Assembly: GCA_903813345.2 (NCBI GenBank)
Contig: CAIIXF020000012.1
Coordinates: forward strand, 19,909,520-19,973,519
Reading direction: 5' to 3'
DNA length: 64,000 bases
From: Owenia fusiformis
Lineage: Eukaryota > Annelida > Polychaeta > Sabellida > Oweniidae
Positions 54,285 through 64,000 of this stretch are shown one piece after another (position 1 is the first letter of the stretch; the number at the start of each line of letters is the position of its first letter). The position numbers and the translations under genes are program-made. Under the pieces are notes generated by a model, which was not told the DNA's origin, ran no database searches, and saw only the letters and a program-made list of their open reading frames with translations.

Positions 54285-57200
54285 AGAGTTACATCTGCCC
54301 AAGCAGTTAGTTGACTTGATGATATAAATCTTGAGCCAGGAGGGGTATAAGGCTATGACAGATTTACTAGAGTCAATGAAAGGAATGTCTTTGCATTCCC
54401 TCCTCCGCTTGTATTGGAAGTGACTCGACCAAGTTGCATCCTTGTATTTTTCATTTTCTTATCTTGTATCTTTCAGGTACAACTATGAGAGAGATGCAGC
54501 AAACACACCAAGTTAGGGCGATAGCTGGATCAGTCTTTCGACAACTTTGAGCCATCATGTCCGGTCCACGTAAACAGTATCATGGGCGAGAGGTGTTCGT
54601 GTTCCTGTCACCAAAGCACCAAAGTAAGTACATTTTTTTTTCTATTCAATTATTACAACAGGTTAGTTCCTCTGTTTTCAGGTTCCCTTTCAGCTTGGAG
54701 AAGAGGAGCCCGATGACCAACGACACAACCGAGACAACAGCTGTCTTGCGTTCCTGCTACCTAAGTTAAGTATTCCTTCCATGTTTTGCATAGGGATGGG
54801 GGGCGCCTCCCAGTTTGATATTTACTTGTGGACTTTTGTTGGCCGACCCATATTTTTGGTGGAGAAACTTGGACTCTAAGGTAAAGTGGGAGGGGGGTGG
54901 TTGGGTTTCCGGGGGGATAGAGTTCATGTTTCAAAATCAAAAATATGGAAGTCTACTGGTTTATATCAAATTGGGAGAAATAAATTTTATCTTTTGTAAT
55001 ATTCTGTAAATTTTTAGTAGTGTAGTGTAAAGTATAGTGTAAAGTTTTATTTAAAGTTTTTATGTAAAGTTTTATGTAAGATAACAACTACTCCTACAAC
55101 ATGTTTTATCTATTTGTAGCTCAGATGGTGAAGTCCCTGCGAAAAGACGGTCCTGTTGGAATCACATTTTTTCCACGAGGGGACTAGGTCAAGTTTCCAG
55201 GACTTACAGTAGATGTCGCATTTTCACCAGTTTTATCTCTTGCAATCAGTTGCATCCCATTAGAAGGGGGGGGGGAACTCCCAGTACTATTCCAGTTTTC
55301 CTGCGGAATGACAGTCCTGTTGAAATCACATTTGTCTCCATTAGGGGACTAGGTTGAGTTTCAAGGACCTACCGTACATGTCGCTCTGACCAGTTTTTAT
55401 CTCTTGCAATCAATTGCATCCCATTAGCAGGGGGGGGGACTCCCAGTACTCTACCAGTTTTCCTGCAGAAAGACAGTCCTGTTGAAATCACATTTGTCTC
55501 CATTAGGGGACTAGGTTGAGTTTCAAGGACTTACCGTAGATGTCGCTTTTGACCAGTTTTCATCTCTTGCAATCAGTTGCATCCCATTAGCAGGGGGGGA
55601 CTCCCAGTACTATTCCAGTTTTCGTGCGGAAGGACGGTCCTGTTGAAATCACATTTGTCTCCATTAGGGGACTAGGTTGAGTTTCAAGGACCTACCGTAC
55701 ATGTCGCTCTGACCAGTTTTTATCTCTTGCAATCAATTGCATCCCATTAGCAGGGGGGGACTCCCAGTACTCTACCAGTTTTCCTGCAGAAAGACAGTCC
55801 TGTTGAAATCACATTTGTCTCCATTAGGGGACTAGGTTGAGTTTCAAGGACTTACCGTAGATGTCGCTTTTGACCAGTTTTCATCTCTTGCAATCAGTTG
55901 CATCCCATTAGCAGGGGGGGGGACTCCCAGTACTATTCCAGTTTACGTGCGGAAGGACGGTCCTGTTGAAATCACATTTGTCTCCATAGGGGACTAGGTT
56001 GAGTTTCAAGGACCTACCGTACATGTCGCTCTGACCAGTTTTTATCTCTTGCAATCAATTGCATCCCATTAGCAGGGGGGGGGACTCCCAGTACTCTTCC
56101 AGTTTTCCTGCGGAAAGACAGTCCTGTTGAAATCACATTTGTCTCCATTAGGGGACTAGGTTGAGTTTCAAGGACTTACCGTAGATGTCGCTTTTGACCA
56201 GTTTTCATCTCTTGCAATCAGTTGCATCCCATTAGCAGGGGGGGGGGAACTCCCAGTACTATTCCAGTTTTCGTGCGGAAGGACGGTCCTGTTGAAATCA
56301 CATTTGTCTCCATTAGGGGACTAGGTTGAGTTTCAAGGACCTACCGTACATGTCGCTCTGACCAGTTTTTATCTCTTGCAATCAATTGCATCCCATTAGC
56401 AGGGGGGGGGGACTCCCAGTACTCTTCCAGTTTTCCTGCGGAAAGACAGTCCTGTTGAAATCACATTTGTCTCCATTAGGGGACTAGGTTGAGTTTCAAG
56501 GACTTACAGTATATGTCGCATTTTGACCAGTATTATCTCTTGCAATCAGTTGAATCCCATTAGCAGGGGGGGGGACTCCCAGTAGTTTTTCAGTTTTCCT
56601 GCAGAAAGACAGTCCTGTTGAAATCACATTTGTCTCCATTAGGAGACTAGGTTGAGTTTCAAGGACTTACTGTAGATGTCGCTTTTGACCAGTTTTTATC
56701 TCTTGCAATCAGTTGCATCCCATTAGCAGGGGGCTGCTCCCAGTACTATTCTAGTTTTTCTTGGGGGGAAGTCAAACAACCAGACAACCAACCAGACAAC
56801 CAACCAACCAACTTACCGAACATCCAACCGACCAACCAATGACCCAATAGGCTTAATCTATTAACTAACTTACTTACTAACCAACCAACTAACCAACCAG
56901 ACAACCACCAGACCACCCAATAGGTTAAAACTAACCAACCAACTAACTAATTAATCAACAAACTAATCAACACTCCATCCAACGAACCAAACAACCAACG
57001 AACCAGACAAGCAACGAACCAGACAAGCAACGAACCAGATGACCAAGATCATGGATCTAGTGCTTAGTATTGTATTGTATTGTATTGTATTGTTTTGTAT
57101 TGTATTGTATTTCGTTGACCAGTACTTACTCAGTAATGATTCAATTTTAAAGTTGACTTCAAGTACTACTCCAGATCTAAATTTTGAAGGTCTGAAGTCT

Positions 57201-57840
57201 TGTGTTCATTTTAGCTACAGTTGTAGATTGAAGGGTCTTTTCTTTTGGGTTTTCATGTTAAAATTGTGGGCTTAGTTTCGGGGTTTCTTTCTTTTTAATT
57301 GAACCATCGCTGATCTTTTCCTTAAATGTACTTTCAGGTGCAGTCCTCTTGCCTTGGAGAGAACAGAAAGAACCACAAAGGGAAAACCACAAAGGGAAAA
57401 CCACAGAGAATCTACAATTTGTGCTACCTACCTGCAGCATTTGTGATCTACATACCTCTTGCCTTGGAGAGAACAAAAAGAAACACAAAAGGAAAACCAC
57501 AGAGAATCTGCAATTTGTGCTACCTATCTGCAGCATTTATATCTACATACCATCTTGTTAAAGGTACTGTAACACATAATCAGTTCTATCATTTGATGAT
57601 TTTGCTCTCTGGTTCAGTACAGTTATTCCACAACGACACATTTTTCAATTGTTGGGATTCTAATCCGATTGTTGGCACATGTATGTTTGGCAAACATTTT
57701 TTCTAAGAAATACACTAAAAGAGGACTGCCTTGATTTCACTTAATGTACAGATGTACCATGAAGCCATGTTTCATTATTTTCACATGTGGTCTGTGTTCT
57801 TAAAGAATATACATATGCTCAACTATTCCATTCTTCCTAC
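54285..57840 (+). repeat. Array unit 7 (10 monomers)
   Basis: Ten monomers at 55130-56750. E3 reads GAGAAGAGGAG instead of GAGATGAGGAG and has a small deletion near its end. Confidence 0.94.
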
Positions 57841-60251
57841 AGAGTTACATCTGCCCAAGCCGTTAGTTGACTTGATGATATAAATCTTGAGCCAGGAGTG
57901 GTATAAGGCTATGACAGATTTACTAGAGTCAATGAAAGGAATGTCTTTGCATTCCCTCCTCCGCTTGTATTGGAAGTGACTCGACCAAGTTGCATCCTTG
58001 TATTTTTCATTTTCTTATCTTGTATCTTTCAGGTACAACTATGAGAGAGATGCAGCAAACACACCAAGTTAGGGCGATAGCTGGATCAGTCTTTCGACAA
58101 CTTTGAGCCATCATGTCCGGTCCACGTAAACAGTATCATGGGCGAGAGGTGTTCGTGTTCCTGTCACCAAAGCACCAAAGTAAGTACATTTTTTTTCTAT
58201 TCAATTATTACAACAGGTTAGTTCCTCTGTTTTCAGGTTCCCTTTCAGCTTGGAGATGAGGAGCCCGATGACCAACGACACAACCGAGACAACAGCTGCG
58301 TTCCTGCGTTCCTGCTACCTAAGTTAAGTATTCCTTCCTGGTTTTGCATAGGGATGGGGGGCGCCTCCCAGTTTGATATTTACTTGTGGACTTTTGTTGG
58401 CCGACCCATATTTTTGGTGGAGAAACTTGGACTCTAAGGTAAAGTGGGAGGGGGGTGGTTGGGTTTCCGGGGGGATAGAGTTCATGTTTCAAAATCAAAA
58501 ATATGGAAGTCTACTGGTTTATATCAAATTTAACTTTTGTAATATTCTGTAAATTTTTAGTGTAGTGTAAAGTATACTGTAAAGTTTTATTTAAAGTTTT
58601 TATGTAAAGTTTTATGTAAAATAACAACTACTACAACATGTTTTTATCTATTTGTAGCACAGATGGTGAATCCCTGCGAAAAGACGGTCCTGTTGAAATC
58701 ACATTTTTCTCCACGAGGGTCGAGTTTCCAGGACTTACCGTAGATGTTGCATTTTGACCAGTTTTATCTCTTGCAATCAGTTGCATCCCATTAGCAGGGG
58801 GCTACTCCCAGTACTATTTCAGTTCTACTTTTAATGGGGGAGGCCTCAAGTCACTTCACTTTTTTAGTTTGAGCTGTGGTCTTATAGATTTTAGCTTGGG
58901 TTGCTTAATTCAAGTTTTTTGGGAAGGTATTCACTCCATAGTCTGTGTGTGGTGGGGGGCTACTTCCAGTACCGTTCCAGTTTAATTTCATGGGGGGTCT
59001 CAAGTCACCTTTTTATTGAGTTGGATTTGATGGAGCGATGTGGGTCTTTTGATTGTGGACGTGGTTATAATTGAAGTTTTTGGGAAGTCATCACTCCAGT
59101 TAATTTTTCTTGGGGGGGGGGTGTCAAACAACCACACAACCAACCAACCTACCTGACATCCAACCGACCAACCAATGACCCAATAGGCTTAATCTAATCA
59201 ACCAACTTACTTACTAACCAACCAACTAACCAACCAGACAACCACCAGACCACCCAATAGGTTAAAACTAACCAACCAATTAACTAATTAATCAACCAAC
59301 TAACCAACACTCCACCCAACAAACCAAACAACCAACGACCCAGACAACCAACGAACCAGATGACCAAGATCATGGATCTAGTGCTTAGTATTGTATTGTA
59401 TTGAATTGTATTGTATAGTTTTGTATTGTATTGTTTTGTATTGTATTTCATTGACCAATACTTACTCAGTAATGATTCAATTTTAAAGTTCACTTCAAGT
59501 ACTACTCCAGATCTAAATTTTGAAGGTCTGAAGTCTTGTGTTCATTTTAGCTACAGTTGTAGATTGAAGAGTCTTTTCTTTTGGGTTTTCATGCTAAAAT
59601 TGTGGGCTTAGTTTCGGGGTTTTCTTTCTTTTTAATTGAACCATCGCTGATCTTTTCCTTAAATGTACTTTCAGGTGCAGTCTTTTTGCCTTGGAGAGAA
59701 CAAAAAGAACCACAAATGGAAAACCACAGAGAATCTACAATTGGTGGTACCTACATGTATCTGCAGCATTTGTATCTACATACCTCTTTCCTTGGAGAGA
59801 ACAAAAAGAAACACGAAAGGAAAACCACAGAGAATCTACAATTTGTGCTACCTATCTGCAGCATTTATATCTACATACCATCTTGTTAAAGGTACTGTAC
59901 ACATAATCAGTTCTATCATTTGATGATTTTGCTCTCTGGTTCAGTACAGTTATTCAACAACGACACATTTTTCACTTGTTGGGATTCTAATCCCTTTGCT
60001 GGCACATGTATGTTTGGCAAACATTTTTTCTAAGAAATACACCAAATGATGACTGCCTTGATTTCACTTAATGTACAAATGTACCATGAAGCCATGTTTC
60101 ATTATTTTCACATGTGGTCTGTGATAGTTGCCTGAATCATTCCTACCTCACATTGGGCCAAATCAAGATGGCAACTGCTTTGAAAAACGAAACACCACAT
60201 TTCAATTTTCTTAAAGAATATACATATACTCCACTATTCCATTCTTCCTAC
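57841..60251 (+). repeat. Array unit 8 (1 monomer, unexpanded middle)
   Basis: E2 is like units 2-7, including the ATG, but E4 is followed by one monomer only and then by single-copy sequence (CTACTCCCAGTACTATTTC, then GTATTCACTCCATAGTC, GTGTGTGGTGGGGGGC) shared with unit 9. It also has an insertion of about 85 bp before the next unit (near 60125-60210). Confidence 0.93.
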
Positions 60252-62640
60252 AGAGTTACATCTGCCCAAGCAGTTAGTTGACTTGATGATGTAAATCGTG
60301 AGCCGGGGGGCGGGGGGTACAAGGCTATGACAGATTTACTAGAGTCAATGAGAGGAATGTCTTGGTATTCCCTCCTCCACTTGTATTGTAAGTGACTCGA
60401 CCAAGTTGCATCCTTGTATTTTTCATTTTCTTATCTTGTATCTTTCAGGTACAACTATGAGAGAGATGCAGCGGACACACCAAGTTAGGGCGACAGCTGG
60501 ATCAGTCTTTCGACAACTTTGAGCCATCAGGTCCAGTCCACATAAACAGTATCATGGGCGAGAGGTGTTCGTGTTCCTGTCACCAAAGCACCAAAGTAAG
60601 TACATTTTTTTTATTCAATTATTACATCAGTTTAGTTCCTCTGTCTTCAGGTTCACTTTCAGCTTGGAGATGAGGAGCCCGATGACCAAGACACAACGGA
60701 GACAACAGCTGCGTGCCAACTAGGACTACAACCGACGTTCCTGCTACCTAAGTTAAGTATTCCTTCCTGGTTTTGCATAGGGATAGGGGGGCGCCTCCCA
60801 GTTTGATATTTACTCGTGGACTTTTGTTGGCCGACCCATATTTCTGGTGGAGAAACTTGGACTCTAAGGTAAAGTGGGAGGGTGGGTGGTTGGGTTTCCG
60901 GGGGGGATAGAGTTCATGTTTCAAAATCAGAAATATGGAAGTCTACTGGTTTATATCAAATTGGGAGAAATAAATTTTAACTTTTGTAATATTCGGTAAA
61001 TTTTTAGTGTAGTGTAAAGTATAATGTAAAGTTTTATTTAAAGTTTTTATGTAAGGTTTTATGTAAAATAACAACTACTACAACATGTTTTTATCTATTT
61101 GTAGCACAGATGGTGAATCCCTGCGAAAAGACGGTCCTGTTGAAATCACATTTTTCTCCACGAGGGTCGAGTTTCCAGGACTTACCGTAGATGTTGCATT
61201 TTGACCAGTTTTATCTCTTGCAATCAGTTGCATCCCATTAGCAGGGGGCTACTCCCAGTACTATTTCAGTTCTACTTTTAATGGGGGAGGCCTCAAGTCA
61301 CTTCACTTTTTTAGTTTGAGCTGTGGTCTTATAGATTTTAGCTTGGGTTGCTTAATTCAAGTTTTTGGGAAGGTATTCACTCCATAGTCTGTGTGTGGTG
61401 GGGGGCTACTTCCAGTACCGTTCCAGTTTAATTTCATGGGGGGGGGTCTCAAGTCACCTTTTTATTGAGTTGGATTTGATGGAGCGATGTGGGTCTTTTG
61501 ATTGTGGACGTGGTTGTTTAATTGAAGTTTTTGGGAAGTCATCACTCCAGTTAATTTTTCTTGGGGGGGGGGGTGTCAAACAACAAGACAGCCAACCAAC
61601 CTACCTGACATCCAACCGACCAACCAATGACCCAATAGGCTTAATCTAATCAACCAACTTACTTACTAACCGACCAACTAACCAACCAGACAACCACCAG
61701 ACCACCCAATAGGTTAAAACTAACCAACCAATTAACTAAATAATCAACCAACTAACCAACACTCCACCCAACGAACCAAACAACCAACGAACCAGACAAC
61801 CAACGAACCAGATGACCAAGATCATGGATCTAGTGCTTAGTATTGTATTGTATTGAATTGTATTGTATTGTATAGTTTTGTATTGTTTTGTATTGTATTG
61901 TATTTCGTTGACCAATACTTACTCAGTAATGATTCAATTTTAAAGTTGACTTCAAGTACTACTCCAGATCTAAATTGTGAAGGTCTGAAGTCTTGTGTTC
62001 ATTTTAGCTACAGTTGTAGATTGAAGGGTCTTTTCTTTTGGGTTTTCATGTTAAAATTGTGGGCTTAGGTTCGGGGTTTTCTTTCTTTTTAATTGAACCA
62101 TCGCTGATCCTTTCCTTAAATGTACTTTCAGGTGCAGTCTTTTTGCCTTGGAGAGAACAAAAATAACCACAAATGGAAAACCACAGAGAATCTACAATTG
62201 GTGCTACCTACATGTATCTGCAGCATTTGTATCTACATACCTCTTGCCTTGGAGAGAACAAAAAGAAACACAAAAGGAAAACCACAGAGAATCTACAATT
62301 TGTGCTACCTATCTGCCCGCCTATCTGCAGCATTTATATCTACATACCATCTTGTTAAAGGTACTGTAACACATAATCAGTTCTATCATTTGAAGATTTT
62401 GGTCTCTGGTTCAGTACGATTATTACACAATGACACGTTTTTCAATTGTTGAGATTCTAATTCCATTGTTGGCACATGTATGTTTGGCAAACATTTTTTC
62501 TAAGAAATACACTAATAAATGATGACTGCCTTGATTTCACTTAATGTTCAAATGTACCATGAAGCCATGTTTCATTTCTTCACATGTGGTCTGTCATGCT
62601 TGGTTGAATCATTCCTACTGCACACTTGGCACTAGGATTC
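60252..62640 (+). repeat. Array unit 9 (1 monomer, diverged edge copy)
   Basis: E2 has CCATCAGGTCCAGTCC as in unit 1, and the E2-E3 intron has the unit 1 form (TTACATCAGTTTAG). The middle is unexpanded as in unit 8. The unit decays into unrelated sequence after about 62640. Confidence 0.92.
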
Positions 62641-62735
62641 AGTTTCAAAACTAGCAAATAGAACTCGAAGTGTAAACCTCTCCTAATAGTACTCGCCAAT
62701 AATTCCAAATAGGACTTACATAAGCTTTAATATCT

Positions 62736-62915
62736 TGTTTAAGAACCCCTATTCCAATTATTGAAAATGGATCATCCCCATGTTAGGTCAATGGTACCCT
62801 TGCTGAAATTCTCATTTTCCCAGACGAACTTAAGTTGATCGAGTCTAAACAAGTAGATTCATGTGGGAGAGAATTGCTTGAATCCATTTTCAATAGTAAT
62901 AGCGGTTCTTAAACA
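62736..62915. repeat. Hairpin with about 33-bp arms
   Basis: TGTTTAAGAACCCCTATT followed by ...TTGAAAATGGA at 62736-62771 pairs with 62883-62915 (TCCATTTTCAATAG onward). Probably the core of a small MITE; no TSD was established. Confidence 0.65.
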
Positions 62916-63440
62916 GGACATTTGGCTTGCTTTTTAAGTTATGTTGGTGTTATAGGATAAATAAACCCTATAATACATGTTATAATCGCAAAACCATGAT
63001 CTATCGTGAAAAGAAATAATTTCTAACATCCCCTTCTCCCTCACCCCTTCAATCTGGAACAAACATCATAATCCAGTACCAAAACACTAAGGGGCATTTC
63101 ATGTTCATTTATACAAAAGTCATTTTACATATTGATGAACGAATTGAAAATATCTCATTAGATCAAAAACAGTTGTAGATACTAGTTCTCATAAAAAATG
63201 GAGCATTCAAAAATTAAATCATTGCTGATTGTTTTCCTTTTTATTTTCAGGCTCACTCCTCTTACCATGGACTTGAGAAATTTTGTGCTACATGTCTGCA
63301 GCATCTTTATAATTATATACTATCTTGCCATGCACTGCTTCAATTGACAAAAAGATGATCGTGTGTATGCAGACTAATTAAGTAGTCTATAGAATTTAAT
63401 TTGTATCCATATTCGACATGCTAAATCCAATCAATATATC
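62916..63440. other. Spacer with diverged E5 exon relic
   Basis: TTTTTATTTTCAG| at 63238-63250 is followed by GCTCACTCCTCTTACC, TTTTGTGCTACATGTCTGCA and GCATCTTTATAATTATATAC to about 63330. This matches E5 of the array (GTGCAGTCCTCTTGCC, TTTGTGCTACCTACCTGCAG) and may be a tenth, very old copy or the terminal exon of the same transcription unit. Confidence 0.6.
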
Positions 63441-64000
63441 TTACTCACGTCGAGAGCTACCATGTTAGATTTTGAAAGTATAGCTCTCCATCGTGAGGAT
63501 CTCCCAGCTGAAGAATTGTGACATCTAAATTTGATCAGCGCCAGTCAGCGGCTTGCTGTTTGTCTCAAACTGTAGCCTACATATGGGCTCATATGTGTCT
63601 ACTTTCCCCGTGCATGTTGGATCGCGGATGTGCTTCTATGGCGATCAGGAGTTCTAATCGTTTTTTGTTCGATACCCATTTCCAATATGGCGGTTAAACG
63701 GAAATACTATCGACGCATGCGCAACTTGGGAAACGTCAAGCCGCCATATTGAATATACCTGGCCAAAACTTTTGACACGACCAATAAATGAAGTCCTGAT
63801 CGATACATAGGGCAGTGAGACGTTCTATAGTTAAGCTAAATGAAAGATGGCGATGTAGGATACATTTTCAGGTATATAATGTGCAACATGAGTCAGCTGA
63901 ATTCCCTGAAATTTTCTTTGAAGTCAGGATTCTTAAGCTGTTGATTCTAGCGATAGAGAGCTATACTTTCAAAATCTAAGTAGCTCTCGACGGGAGTAAA
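63441..64000. mobile_element. Inverted-repeat element of about 560 bp at the window edge
   Basis: TTACTCACGTCGAGAGCTAC followed by TTAGATTTTGAAAGTATAG at the left end is mirrored at 63947-64000 (CTATACTTTCAAAATCTAAG to GTAGCTCTCGACGGGAGTAA). The interior has a smaller palindrome with CAATATGGCGG and CCGCCATATTG arms around an NRF1-like GACGCATGCGCAA (about 63712-63725). The TSD cannot be checked because the element meets the window end. Confidence 0.8.

Larger units (their letters stand above)
34014..62640 (+). repeat. Tandem array of nine gene-like units
   Basis: Nine head-to-tail units start with AGAGTTACATCTGCCC at 34014, 37741, 41648, 44592, 47837, 51025, 54285, 57841 and 60252. Unit order on the plus strand: exon-like blocks E1, E2, E3; a GTAAAGTTTTAT-rich spacer; E4 leading into the about 163-bp monomer array; a CCAA-rich tract; a TATTG tract; E5; then about 300 bp to the next unit. 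Units 2-7 are nearly identical apart from monomer number; 1, 8 and 9 are more diverged. Length differences (2.4-3.9 kb) are mostly explained by monomer number. Confidence 0.95.

Noticed and set aside
35640-56760. CRISPR-like or prokaryotic repeat array
   Set aside because: The monomers are contiguous, about 163 bp, without unique spacers, and the window is eukaryotic.

Overview
The window is animal nuclear DNA, most likely from a marine invertebrate; I cannot name the phylum. The evidence is a split gene with canonical GT..AG introns, degenerate LINE (non-LTR retrotransposon) fragments, a PIF/Harbinger-type transposase relic and very many short inverted-repeat elements. There are no operons, rRNA or tRNA genes, and no CRISPR array.

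Bases 1-19,000 hold one conserved gene on the minus strand, a homologue of ZCCHC8, the zinc-knuckle/PSP-domain scaffold of the nuclear exosome targeting (NEXT) complex. I could assemble eight coding exons whose splice phases all agree: 18591-18876, 9084-9126, 7111-7195, 5761-5841, 5529-5635, 4609-4758, 3567-3623 and 3193-3335. They encode the first 317 residues; the 3' exons lie off the left edge. The 9.5-kb first intron and the smaller introns are packed with mobile elements. Two NRF1-like GCGCATGCGY sites lie just upstream of the start codon.

Bases 19,000-33,900 are a nest of non-autonomous elements, many with clean target-site duplications (TSDs). They include a 1.04-kb element with about 270-bp terminal repeats rich in GGTACC, a three-copy family with perfect 9-bp TSDs, a 2.9-kb element swollen by internal 338-bp tandem repeats inside a dead LINE, and a composite of 3.25 kb containing a Harbinger transposase fragment and several more elements.

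Bases 34,014-62,640 are nine head-to-tail copies of a gene-like unit of 2.4-3.9 kb. Every unit keeps the same set of exon-like blocks with splice-site-like borders on the plus strand, a CCAA tetranucleotide tract and a TATTG pentanucleotide tract. Units 1-7 also contain a nested array of about 163-bp monomers, always in even number (6, 12, 6, 8, 8, 8, 10); units 8 and 9 carry one monomer and unexpanded sequence. Frame-breaking indels argue against a conserved protein, so the array is best viewed as a tandemly amplified non-coding or decayed gene. A 751-bp insertion with a 12-bp TSD and a perfect 122-bp inverted repeat sits in unit 1. A diverged exon copy and another inverted-repeat element close the window.
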